Origin: a virus
Strand: one strand, 5' to 3'
DNA: 64,000 bases
IMG/VR virus record: IMGVR_UViG_3300031741_000001
Coordinates: 1-64,000 of that record
Part shown: positions 42,121 through 50,719 of the stretch, one piece after another
Layout of the letters: each line of letters starts with the position of its first letter
Numbering within the stretch: the stretch's first letter is position 1
Position numbers and translations under genes: made by a program
Notes under the pieces: generated by a model
What the model saw: the letters and a program-made list of their open reading frames with translations, nothing else
What the model was told of the DNA's origin: nothing
The model's database searches: none

Positions 42121-43050
42121 TTAAACCTTCTTTATAGCTGATCTACAAATCTGAACCATTTTGTAAAGAAGAAGATCTGTTTCGCTCACACAGACCCTCA
42201 GTACTTTTTTATAGATGAGAGAATTTTTCTTAAAAAGAACAGCATCTTCTTTAGATAAAGATCCTTCACCTTTCATATTCAAGTTAGCTTGTAGAAGAGC
42301 TTTGATTTTACTATAAAGATTTTTAAAGAAATGCTCGTATTGTTTAAATGTCAAACAATCATCTAATGATCTTTTAATAGTTTCTTTAGTCCAAGCGGCT
42401 TCTAGTAGAGTTTTTTTTCTACGATCGGGGCTTTCTGTAGCTATTATTTTACCTGAAGAATTCATTTCGAATCCTATTTTTGGAAGATCTTTAACGATAT
42501 CCGGTATTCCTTCTTTCAAAACCTTTTCAACTGAAGTTTTTTGAAACTTCTTGATGATAAGATTTAATTCTCTAAGTCTTCCATTAAACTCGGTCGGAGT
42601 CGGTATCTCCAAAGATCTATTCGAGAGATATATCACTGGATTCTCATCTATTAATTTTTTAAAATCTTCAAGAACTATAAGATTACCAAAAAATCTATTA
42701 AAAAATGAGAGTAGGACTTTCTCAAAAGAAGAAGATATATTACCAACTGAGATTAAGCTCTTTGCGAAGAACTCTAATGAGAAATCAAAATCCTCGCTAA
42801 TGATGTCAAGATTCTGCTGGTGAGTCAGTCTAGGATTAATAAAATTAGAAAGCATCGCCAGCCCGTCAAGAGATGCTGTTTTTGAAACTAATATATTTTT
42901 AATTTTAGAAATCTCTTCTAAGTAATTGATTTTAGAGCTTTCTTCATTACACTCGCAATCAAAACTGTTGAGATCTTGTATGAATATGAGCATCTCGGTC
43001 GTTTCCGGAGTTTCGTTCTTCGGTCTTAATAGTGATAAATTTAAAGACAT
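42121..43050 (-). CDS. inner-head-like protein, duplicated family member 1
   Basis: 309 residues, helical. The C-terminal half shares the family pattern seen in five neighbours: a short strand block (GKIIATESPDRRK), then AAWTKETIKRSL, matching the G-W-x-x-x-x-I motif. A long helix pair ending in a basic C-terminus (ICRSAIKKV) follows. The start MSLNLSLL is less like MNIL than in the other copies. GGAGATTCGTA precedes the ATG. Family membership is seen by eye; the inner-body role is by analogy with the duplicated phiKZ inner-body proteins. Confidence 0.55.
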   Translation of the reverse strand: MSLNLSLLRPKNETPETTEMLIFIQDLNSFDCECNEESSKINYLEEISKIKNILVSKTASLDGLAMLSNFINPRLTHQQNLDIISEDFDFSLEFFAKSLISVGNISSSFEKVLLSFFNRFFGNLIVLEDFKKLIDENPVIYLSNRSLEIPTPTEFNGRLRELNLIIKKFQKTSVEKVLKEGIPDIVKDLPKIGFEMNSSGKIIATESPDRRKKTLLEAAWTKETIKRSLDDCLTFKQYEHFFKNLYSKIKALLQANLNMKGEGSLSKEDAVLFKKNSLIYKKVLRVCVSETDLLLYKMVQICRSAIKKV

Positions 43051-43063
43051 TACGAATCTCCGT

Positions 43064-43963
43064 TTAAATATTCTCGATACTATTTACTAAAATAGCTAGT
43101 TTTTTCATTAAAACAATACCACGACCTGAAGCATGTCTTATAATACTTCCATATTCAGTACGTTTCTTAACATTATTTTTAATGCTAAATTTATCTTCTT
43201 TTTTATCCCGTCTATCTTCTTTAGAAAGCATTTCAACTTTTTTAAGATAATTCCTTATTTGAACCCCAACTCCAGTAAGAGCAATACATGATTTTAGAGC
43301 TACTATTATATTACTCTTTGTCCACCCACTATCCATCAGAACAATATCGGCGTTTCTCTTTTTAGGAATTTTAATCTTCCCTCTCTCAGTATTTACTCTT
43401 AGACCTGTCTTTTCTAAGTCTTTTAAGAATGGGGTTAAGTCTGCTTGGATTCCTTTTTCTGGCGATATGGCAAACATCTTTTCAAGAACTCTTGTTACTA
43501 CTCTAATTTGCTCGATAAATTCTTTAGCTGGCAAAATCGCCATAGTTTTATTAGCATATTCTTTCAATCCGTATTTCCCAATGTCCGATAAGTTTCTAGT
43601 AAATCTTCCATTGAATTTTTCCATAGATTTCTCAAACTGTTTGGATACTACTAAAATCTTACTTAGAAATGAATTTTCTAAAACTAGAGCTTCGTTAGCT
43701 ATTTCAATATCTTCAATATTTTCTAAAGCTATTTGTTTTCTAGTAGTACAATCTATTTCTATTTCTTTAAGCGAATCTCCATGCAAGTCTAGAAGTTCTT
43801 TGGTGACTCCAAAATTAAAAATATGCTCTTTAACTTTCTGCAAATTAGCTAATGATTCTAATTGAGCCTCATACTCTTCAAAATCATCTAGACTATCTTT
43901 AAACGCAACTAGATCATCATAAAGAGTCGTTGATTCTTCTGTCTTAATATTAAGTAAATTCAT
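43064..43963 (-). CDS. inner-head-like protein, duplicated family member 2
   Basis: 299 residues, helical, starting MNLLNIKTEEST with an acidic first 45 residues and a possible cut after QLE36. The shared motif is DSGWTKSNIIVALKSC near residue 213, and the C-terminus is basic (HASGRGIVLMKKLAILV). AGGATAAACAA precedes the ATG. It sits in tandem with its paralogues, each separated by 1-13 nt. Confidence 0.6.
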   Translation of the reverse strand: MNLLNIKTEESTTLYDDLVAFKDSLDDFEEYEAQLESLANLQKVKEHIFNFGVTKELLDLHGDSLKEIEIDCTTRKQIALENIEDIEIANEALVLENSFLSKILVVSKQFEKSMEKFNGRFTRNLSDIGKYGLKEYANKTMAILPAKEFIEQIRVVTRVLEKMFAISPEKGIQADLTPFLKDLEKTGLRVNTERGKIKIPKKRNADIVLMDSGWTKSNIIVALKSCIALTGVGVQIRNYLKKVEMLSKEDRRDKKEDKFSIKNNVKKRTEYGSIIRHASGRGIVLMKKLAILVNSIENI

Positions 43964-43972
43964 TTGTTTATC

Positions 43973-44659
43973 CTATCTTATTGTTTTTTTAACCAATCGT
44001 AAAATATTATTTGTTATTATTAAGTATTCTTTAAAGACTAAGAATACTATTTTTTTATAAAAAGCAAATTCTTTTCTGTTGCTACGTAATGCTAACTGCA
44101 CATTTTTACCATTATTTTCAATACTATCAGAAAGTTCCTTAATATCTGAAATCTCTCGAAAGGCTTCTTTGAGAGTGTTAGGATTCCAACCAACTGACGC
44201 GATATCGACTTTTTCTATCTTCTGGGCATCGAGTTTAAGAGTTTTCCCTAAAACTAGAGATACGTTTAAAGAATGCAGATCCGTCTTATACTTCGATATA
44301 TTAAAATTCGTTAACTCTTCTTCTGATAGTTTACTGAATTCAGTTAATATTTTTCTACACGTTCTTATTTTCTGTAATGTTATGTTGGCAGATTCTATCC
44401 TAACAGATACGTTTTCTAGGTTCTTAAAACCTTTAATCTCTATCCTTTTTCTATACTTATCTATCTCGGATTGAGCAACCCGTATTGTGGATGTTAAATT
44501 GCTAGCTTTACTGAAGTGTTTAATTTGTCCAAGTATTAATGTCTTTTTATTATCACTACTCTTATCGTCCACGAATATACCTTCAGTAGCCACGCAATCT
44601 TCATCTTTCAACAAAGAATTCAATTCGCTTTCAAACAAATCGATTTTTAAAATATTCAT
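43973..44659 (-). CDS. inner-head-like protein, duplicated family member 3
   Basis: 228 residues. It begins MNILKIDLFESELNSLLKD and reaches V-A-T-E26 followed by GIFV. The sister gene at 44661 has F-S-L-E29 followed by GIFY at the same place, so both likely lose this propeptide. The motif SVGWNPNTLKEAF and the end NILRLVKKTIR also match the sister (NGWSTENITKAF and DVLRLVKATRR). The mature part is basic and helical, suited to contact with packaged DNA. GGAGATAGT precedes the ATG. Confidence 0.65.
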   Translation of the reverse strand: MNILKIDLFESELNSLLKDEDCVATEGIFVDDKSSDNKKTLILGQIKHFSKASNLTSTIRVAQSEIDKYRKRIEIKGFKNLENVSVRIESANITLQKIRTCRKILTEFSKLSEEELTNFNISKYKTDLHSLNVSLVLGKTLKLDAQKIEKVDIASVGWNPNTLKEAFREISDIKELSDSIENNGKNVQLALRSNRKEFAFYKKIVFLVFKEYLIITNNILRLVKKTIR

Positions 44660-44660
44660 A

Positions 44661-45335
44661 CTATCTCCTTGTCGCTTTGACCAATCTTAAAACGTCGCGG
44701 GTAAGAACTAAATACTCTTTTAATAAAGAAAACATTAGGTTGGTATAAACGGCAAAAGGTCCTTTATGATCTTTAACTTCTTTCTTTAGAGTTTTAGCTT
44801 TGCCATCTATGTTTTGTATGAATTTTTCAATATCGTAAATATCCCCAAACGCCTTTGTAATATTTTCAGTAGACCAACCATTCTCCAATAAATTTATTTT
44901 TTTATTTTTAGTTTTAACATTCTTAAACTTAAAATAATCTACTGTAGATATGTTTAAAAATTCTAAATCTTTTTTATATCTTTTGAAACTACTATATTGT
45001 AAATCTTTAGCTGAATAATTACTAAGCTGATCTATTAATTTTTTACATCGTGTTATCTGAGGGATAAGAACCCTGGCTGTAGGTACCGCTACTTGTATTC
45101 CGGTTAAATCTTTAAACCCCTTTTTATCTAATCTTTTCTGATACCTCTTAATTTTAACTTTAGCAGCTTTTACCGTATCCGTAATTCTTGAAGTTCTCGT
45201 CCATCTAGGTTGGCCTATACGAGCTCCGAAACCATGATAGAAAATCCCTTCTAATGAGAAATCTATATCTCCGAAATCTTCGTCTAATAAAGCGTCTACG
45301 TCTTGGTCAAAAATATCAATGTTTAAAATATTCAT
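44661..45335 (-). CDS. inner-head-like protein, duplicated family member 4
   Basis: 224 residues, close paralogue of the 43973 gene along its whole length (N-terminal propeptide, central helices, GW motif, LRLVKATRR end). The propeptide MNILNIDIFDQDVDALLDED is acidic, while the mature part after S-L-E29 is strongly basic. That contrast is typical of capsid-targeting leaders removed by a head protease. Its ATG overlaps the stop of the 45332 gene by four bases. Confidence 0.65.
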   Translation of the reverse strand: MNILNIDIFDQDVDALLDEDFGDIDFSLEGIFYHGFGARIGQPRWTRTSRITDTVKAAKVKIKRYQKRLDKKGFKDLTGIQVAVPTARVLIPQITRCKKLIDQLSNYSAKDLQYSSFKRYKKDLEFLNISTVDYFKFKNVKTKNKKINLLENGWSTENITKAFGDIYDIEKFIQNIDGKAKTLKKEVKDHKGPFAVYTNLMFSLLKEYLVLTRDVLRLVKATRR

Positions 45336-47992
45336 TTCAATCCTTTAAATTCGGTTAAGTATCCCTTAACTCCGATTGTTGGTTCTTGTGGTAGTTCGTC
45401 TACAGCTATCATAGTTAACGCTATATAATCTTTCATATCAGTAGTGACATAATTATAGAAAATGGGGTAAGCGTCTATGAAATTAAAATCTAAATCTCCA
45501 TTAAAAATTAAATCAAAATCTTTTAAATAATTATAAGTTTTAATCTGAGCTAATAGAGCGGTTATATTTGGATCAAAAACTACTGATTTCTCACCGGTCA
45601 CTATATCTCTAAACACTATCGATAGGAATAAACTATATAGTTTATAAGGTCTAGGTATTATAACTTTAGCGGGAATCTTTTTTACTGAAATAAAATAATC
45701 ACGTAAATAAGATATTCGCTTAGTATCTGGCAACTGAAGAATACTTTCCTTGAAAAATTCCAAAATATTAGGATTGATAAATGTTCTAGTGCCATAAATA
45801 GATCCGATCGGAGAAACTGTATCAGTAGAAAATAAATTAATAGAATGATTCTGAACTTCAACATTATTTTTAACATCTCCGTTTATAGAAAACATACTTA
45901 TTTGAGGGTAGTATGCTACTATACTCTCTAGAGGCAACGTGTCCCTTTCGGTATTGAAAAACCCACCATAGTCGGTGAAATCCTCTGCCCTATATGCATA
46001 GAATTCTACTTTATTATCAGTAGGTTTTAAATAATCCATATTTTGAATAACTGCCTGGGTTGATACTATACTTCCAGATTCCCCTTTCGATATATAGATC
46101 TTATAATCTATATCTTTAATTAAAGTTTTTCCATTCAAAAAACCTAACGTGCAGAATTCTCCTAAGATGGGATACGGCGTTCCGTTATATGCGGTCACTA
46201 AGTCAATGACAAATGGATCTTTATCAGACGATATATCATTAATATCTAAAGTAAAACTATATAGACCTTTAGAATTTTGTATAATGAATGTTTTCCCTAC
46301 AGTGTTTTCTGGAAAAGTTACAATATAACTAAGCCCGCTAGGTGAGATAGAGAATAACGAATATGGAACATATCCAATATTGGAGGTCTTCTCTATGAGT
46401 TGAATGGCTACACTCTCAGAGATCTCTTCATATACTAAAATATCACCATAAGGAATCACAACAGATAACGATACTGCTTCTGGTTTAAATGCAATAGTAT
46501 GTATAGATGAATTTAAAAATAACTCAGTTGCCGACTCGTCGCCGGTAGTGAAGACTACGGAGCTATTTACTTCTGCCACTAAAGAGTTGTCCTTTATCCC
46601 GGTTACTGTAATAAGATCGTCGTTTATTTTTAATCCGTTGATATAGAACATCAAAGCTAATTTCTCATTTCTGAAAAATGTAGGTATCGGAACAACTATC
46701 TCATGCGATAGCCCTTCAGGTATAGTCCCTCTCACAATACTTTCGCTAAGTAGCGAAATGCTATTAAGAACTCCCAACTCTTTAAAATAATCAGCTGGTA
46801 TTGTTTTTCCATATTCCTCTATATTGAAAGGAACATTATTCACCATTTGAACATATAGAGATTCTTCTAAAGAAGATCCTTTCCAGAAAGATAGATTAGG
46901 ATATTGTTTAGTTAAAGCTTCCGAAATGAATTTTAAAATTATCTCATCACTCTGAGTGTATAGCAGATCCATATAGTAGCTATTTCTAACTAGATAGTTA
47001 ACTTGACCATGATCTCTACAGATAACATGTAGAGTAACCTGATCGCATTTTAAATACGCCTTATAACTTTCTATAACATAAATAGGTATAGAGAAATCGT
47101 TATGGGTAATCTGAGCTATCGGTACTTTGGTCTGACACCGATGCATGAATAGACCCTTAAGACTACCTGAAGGTATCCCTACGGGTCTTATAAACACATC
47201 ACATGTGTTATTAGTAATAACTCTCCCATTAGGATTAAGAGCTTTGGGGATGTGGACTATCTGCTTAAAGCAATTATCTTTCGTGCTAAAGAATTGGTAA
47301 CTATCAGAACTGTCTTGTAAATCGATATCAAAAGTGCATATAACATTATTATCTACTAAGGTTTCAACATAATCACCTATTGAGATATCTGTTAGTTTAG
47401 TCACTTGAGCCTCGTACCCGTTAAGATAGATAGTAGTGGCTTTTAAGCAAGATGCGAATGCTAATTGAAGATCGTTTATTGTTTTAGGATTAAAACAAGA
47501 TAACGTGGTTTTCCCCGATTCTTTACTATCATAGTACGGTGCTATAAAAATACTCTTAGGTAGACTTCCAAAAGGAGCATCGATAGCTTCTATCATAACT
47601 TTATCGGCGGCTAGATAATATCCATTATTATTAAAATCGTTTGAGATATACATCTCTCCACGATAGAACATCTGACCGTTATCGCCATGGACTCTTAAAA
47701 TTAAATTACTCAAGGCTAAGAATTTATCCATCTCTATCCATTGAGTTTCCGTTTCTACCACAGGACCTTCCATAGCGCTTCTTGGAATATAGTAGAGATA
47801 ATAAGCTTTTCTATTATTTGGTAATCGTATAGTGCGGTGATTGACGGTAGCAGAAGATGTAAAGTATCCATAAAAATGAGGAATGATATTATGCCTATAT
47901 TCGGCAGATGTAGCATTCCAAACTTTCTGAGTCAAATAGTCATCTAGAGCTATCGATACCGTTGGTATAATATCTATTGGAGTCGTTTCCAT
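45332..47992 (-). CDS. very large beta-rich virion protein (tail/baseplate candidate)
   Basis: 886 residues from ATG 47992; the codon before it is TTG, and GGGAG lies upstream of both. The protein is beta-rich throughout with many Thr/Asn/Tyr strands, and it has a region (residues 350-460) with EEYGKTIPADYF similar to part of the 38194 gene. No enzymatic motif is visible. It is flanked on both sides by inner-head-like paralogues, and it is the largest protein here. Tail fibre, baseplate or capsid-vertex protein are all possible. Confidence 0.55.
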   Translation of the reverse strand: METTPIDIIPTVSIALDDYLTQKVWNATSAEYRHNIIPHFYGYFTSSATVNHRTIRLPNNRKAYYLYYIPRSAMEGPVVETETQWIEMDKFLALSNLILRVHGDNGQMFYRGEMYISNDFNNNGYYLAADKVMIEAIDAPFGSLPKSIFIAPYYDSKESGKTTLSCFNPKTINDLQLAFASCLKATTIYLNGYEAQVTKLTDISIGDYVETLVDNNVICTFDIDLQDSSDSYQFFSTKDNCFKQIVHIPKALNPNGRVITNNTCDVFIRPVGIPSGSLKGLFMHRCQTKVPIAQITHNDFSIPIYVIESYKAYLKCDQVTLHVICRDHGQVNYLVRNSYYMDLLYTQSDEIILKFISEALTKQYPNLSFWKGSSLEESLYVQMVNNVPFNIEEYGKTIPADYFKELGVLNSISLLSESIVRGTIPEGLSHEIVVPIPTFFRNEKLALMFYINGLKINDDLITVTGIKDNSLVAEVNSSVVFTTGDESATELFLNSSIHTIAFKPEAVSLSVVIPYGDILVYEEISESVAIQLIEKTSNIGYVPYSLFSISPSGLSYIVTFPENTVGKTFIIQNSKGLYSFTLDINDISSDKDPFVIDLVTAYNGTPYPILGEFCTLGFLNGKTLIKDIDYKIYISKGESGSIVSTQAVIQNMDYLKPTDNKVEFYAYRAEDFTDYGGFFNTERDTLPLESIVAYYPQISMFSINGDVKNNVEVQNHSINLFSTDTVSPIGSIYGTRTFINPNILEFFKESILQLPDTKRISYLRDYFISVKKIPAKVIIPRPYKLYSLFLSIVFRDIVTGEKSVVFDPNITALLAQIKTYNYLKDFDLIFNGDLDFNFIDAYPIFYNYVTTDMKDYIALTMIAVDELPQEPTIGVKGYLTEFKGLK

Positions 47993-48024
47993 CAAATGCT
48001 CCCTTTAATTTATAAATTTATATA

Positions 48025-48810
48025 TTATCTCTCTGGAGCTCCGAGCACCAGTCTTAGAATTCTATTATTGGAAGTTAATATTTCCATAGTTTGATTGCAA
48101 GCTGTTGCGTTCACCCATAGATAATTATAGAAATTCTTTTTTAACATTCTCTTTTCTTTAGGGGAATTGTCCGATTTCTTAATGAGTCTTTTAGCATCTC
48201 CGAATGTTGTTGGAGCCATATTGAGTGCTCTTATAGTAGCTTCCCCAAGTTTAATAGAGAGCGGAATGAGCTCTCTTATAGTTCTAGGAGTATATCCTGC
48301 TTTCTCTATTGAAATTCTAAAACTCCCTAATCCAAATTTCCTAAGAAATGTTTTAATTTCTCTGAAGTCTACAGGTCCCTCACTATCGGTATTCTTTCTA
48401 TTAAGAGGATCAAGTCCAATCTTTTTAGATAAAACTATTATTCTTTTTAAATTAACTTTAAAAGGATCACTCTTATCAATATGAGATAGTTCTCTGAATT
48501 CTTCCAGTAAAACATTAGTATAGAATTCCACAATATCTAGAGGAATGATAGAAGATTTTTTACTTAAAGATAAATCAATGTCAGACTTGTTTAATGTAAG
48601 TCTTTTAAGAAATCTTACAAAGCCCATAATCGTTTCTATTTTAGATATTCTACCTTCGTCCGTCGTGTGGATAGTAGCCGTCATGCCCGCGGAGCCATCA
48701 AGACCCATTGCTATACCTGGAGTTACTCCGGTTACTCTTGTCATATTATACGTAAGAACTCTCTCCATGGATGCTTCTTCATTTAAACTATTTTTTAATA
48801 AATTATACAT
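48025..48810 (-). CDS. inner-head-like protein, duplicated family member 5
   Basis: 261 residues, starting MYNLLKNSLNEEASMERVLT, with S-M-E16 before Arg. The next paralogue has A-M-E16 before Arg at exactly the same residue, a strong sign of a shared propeptide cut. A GYTPRTIREL motif near residue 173 corresponds to the GW motif of the other copies, and the C-terminus ends RILRLVLGAPER. The product is basic. Its ribosome site AAAGGAAAT lies inside a 9-codon mini-ORF. Confidence 0.65.
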   Translation of the reverse strand: MYNLLKNSLNEEASMERVLTYNMTRVTGVTPGIAMGLDGSAGMTATIHTTDEGRISKIETIMGFVRFLKRLTLNKSDIDLSLSKKSSIIPLDIVEFYTNVLLEEFRELSHIDKSDPFKVNLKRIIVLSKKIGLDPLNRKNTDSEGPVDFREIKTFLRKFGLGSFRISIEKAGYTPRTIRELIPLSIKLGEATIRALNMAPTTFGDAKRLIKKSDNSPKEKRMLKKNFYNYLWVNATACNQTMEILTSNNRILRLVLGAPER

Positions 48811-48812
48811 AC

Positions 48813-48842
48813 TTAAATATTTCCTTTATTTAAAATATTCAT
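48813..48842 (-). pseudogene. 9-codon MNIL mini-ORF, possible relic of a deleted family member
   Basis: ATG 48842 overlaps the TGA of the upstream gene (ATGA) and reads MNILNKGNI then stop. Its DNA ATGAATATTTTAAAT is the same start used by the MNIL genes. The mini-ORF also contains the ribosome site of the next gene. Either it is the leftover start of a lost paralogue or a tiny coupling ORF. Confidence 0.5.
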
Positions 48843-49567
48843 TCTATCCTCAGCGTTTCAAAAATTACTAAAGTTGATGTTAAGACATTCAAAGAGCTAA
48901 AGACAGCCATGCTGTAAATCCACTGCAAATCATTAAGCTTTTCTACAGCTACTTTTTGATCGTATTTAGGCGCTCCTGATTCTTTAATTTTATCTACAGC
49001 CTTCCATAGAGACGCTTCATTGATATTTTTAAAATCTAGTAGTCCTTTACAGAGAGCCATAGTTGATTTTTTTAAAGTCATGAGATTGTTATAATCATAT
49101 CCTAATTCTGCTATATCTTGTTGATTCTTTTTAGAACTTCCAAATGCTCTAGAGAAAAGGTTTTTTCTATCGGTTGGAACTTCACTACTTTTTTTAGAAA
49201 ACTTATTATAAGGATCTTCACCTATCTTGCATGATAGTTTAGCAATAGTCGTCATCTTCCAACTAAATGGACTTTTAGTAGACATCTTCTTTAGTTCATT
49301 TAGAATATTAATAATAGCTGTATTTAGAAAAGCTATTCTATCTTCAGGTAATCCTCCAGTTTTTCTAGTAGATCGTTTTTCGACATCTTCTTTAGAAACG
49401 TTCCATTTTTTAAGAAAATCATATAATACTTGAACAGACTCTAAAGAGTCTACTTTCAATGATCCCATCCAATTAAGTTTTTTTCCGAAACCGCCGTCGG
49501 ATCCCAGAGTAAGATTTCTTTCCATAGCAACATCTTCTGCGGGTAAACTGTTTAATATATTGTACAT
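48839..49567 (-). CDS. inner-head-like protein, duplicated family member 6
   Basis: 242 residues, starting MYNILNSLPAEDVAMERNLT with the A-M-E16 site. The ELGYDYNNLMTL motif near residue 150 matches the family position, and a helical hairpin and hydrophobic C-terminus follow. It is less basic than members 3 and 4. AAAGGAGATATT precedes the ATG. It is transcribed after the 49578 gene from the late-type motif at 50604-50620. Confidence 0.6.
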   Translation of the reverse strand: MYNILNSLPAEDVAMERNLTLGSDGGFGKKLNWMGSLKVDSLESVQVLYDFLKKWNVSKEDVEKRSTRKTGGLPEDRIAFLNTAIINILNELKKMSTKSPFSWKMTTIAKLSCKIGEDPYNKFSKKSSEVPTDRKNLFSRAFGSSKKNQQDIAELGYDYNNLMTLKKSTMALCKGLLDFKNINEASLWKAVDKIKESGAPKYDQKVAVEKLNDLQWIYSMAVFSSLNVLTSTLVIFETLRIE

Positions 49568-49577
49568 AATATCTCCT

Positions 49578-50567
49578 TTAGAAGTTAGTTATTTTAAGAG
49601 AAGCTGTTAAGGCATCCATATCTTTTTTAAATCCAGTTTTCTTTATAGTATTAGTTATAGTCGGATTTTTAAATCCTGAAACGTTTTTAAGTAATACGTA
49701 AACAAAATATGGAGGGTATGTTAACGCCAATAGCATGGTCTGATTATCAGAAGCACTCATTGCAAACATCTTAAAGAGGATAGGCAATCCGAAGAACTTC
49801 ATCCTTGGAGGTCCTGATGTTTTTAAGAAAGAACATATATTTAAAAGAGTAAGTTCTTTATATTCGTCGTGGAATAAATCCAAACGCCCGTTTATTTCAG
49901 ATAACGTTCCTAAGAAAGCGCATCTATTTAATAGGTATGGAACTTTATCGTTACTTTCTCTACCAAGCATTTTGGCGTAGTATGCAGCGAATAATGTTTG
50001 GACTAATCTAAAGTCCTGAAAATCTAAATTGAATGTTATCTGTAAAAGTAAAGAGATTATATTACTGTACATTTTAATAACTATAGAAGCTATAGTTGGA
50101 GATAACCATCCATTACTCACATCGTAAGATTTACAAAGAGTAGCTAATACGACAGTATTAAAAAGTCTCATACTATCACTTATTCTAATCTCTTCGGTTC
50201 TTAATTGTTTTTTAAAAACATATGGAGTTATATTGACCCAGGGTTTCTTTAAGTAGTCAGGACATTGCTTAAGAGCTTCTCCATCAATGACTATCTGTTC
50301 CATCAGAAGTATTTCAGGTATTGAAACAGTTTGAATATCTGAGAAATTCATAAAGTATATCTTATCCAATTTCCTATCTAAAACTATCCTATTGAAAATA
50401 TCAGTAAGTGGAGTACTCGATAGAGTTCTAGCTGCTGCTATTATATTAAGCCCTATAGATCCTACTGTTATTTCCGGTTTAAATTTAATAAGAAACGGAA
50501 TAGCTTTCTGCGCTTGGGTCTGTAGATCTGTCGCTTTCGCGTATTGGCTATTGAAAATAGTTTCCAT
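49578..50567 (-). CDS. hypothetical protein, first gene of inner-head cluster
   Basis: 329 residues, helical and rather hydrophobic (several Leu/Ile-rich helices, such as IISLLLQITFN), with no recognised motif. It heads the leftward operon with the late-type motif AAACTATTCTATATAAA 37 nt upstream. Genes after it are inner-head-like or large virion proteins, so a structural or assembly role is likely. It could be a head-completion, neck or chaperone protein; there is nothing to decide between these. Confidence 0.6.
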   Translation of the reverse strand: METIFNSQYAKATDLQTQAQKAIPFLIKFKPEITVGSIGLNIIAAARTLSSTPLTDIFNRIVLDRKLDKIYFMNFSDIQTVSIPEILLMEQIVIDGEALKQCPDYLKKPWVNITPYVFKKQLRTEEIRISDSMRLFNTVVLATLCKSYDVSNGWLSPTIASIVIKMYSNIISLLLQITFNLDFQDFRLVQTLFAAYYAKMLGRESNDKVPYLLNRCAFLGTLSEINGRLDLFHDEYKELTLLNICSFLKTSGPPRMKFFGLPILFKMFAMSASDNQTMLLALTYPPYFVYVLLKNVSGFKNPTITNTIKKTGFKKDMDALTASLKITNF

Positions 50568-50603
50568 TTTGCCTCATTTCTATTGTTTTAATTTAGGTTT
50601 CTC

Positions 50604-50620
50604 TTTATATAGAATAGTTT
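50604..50620 (-). promoter_or_regulatory. late-type promoter motif
   Basis: The minus strand reads AAACTATTCTATATAAA, identical through AAACTATTCTATATAA to the motif before the scaffold candidate (9671-9687). Confidence 0.6.
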
Positions 50621-50660
50621 ATTAGAATCTCTCTTAAGGTTAATAGTAGCTTATTAATCT

Positions 50661-50677
50661 CACCATATTATATATAG
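50661..50677 (+). promoter_or_regulatory. late-type promoter variant before tail sheath
   Basis: CACCATATTATATATAG lies 43 nt before the sheath ATG. It keeps the ACCAT and TATATA parts but lacks the ATTC core. A strong ribosome site, TAAGGAGGATAAA, follows. Confidence 0.4.
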
Positions 50678-50719
50678 AAAACCATTTAAGTTAATATCAC
50701 ATTATCTAAGGAGGATAAA

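Noticed and set aside
43467-43865. 132-codon plus-strand ORF, and a similar one at 44079-44474
   Set aside because: Antisense to paralogous inner-head-like genes whose coding strand is confirmed by conserved motifs and ribosome sites.
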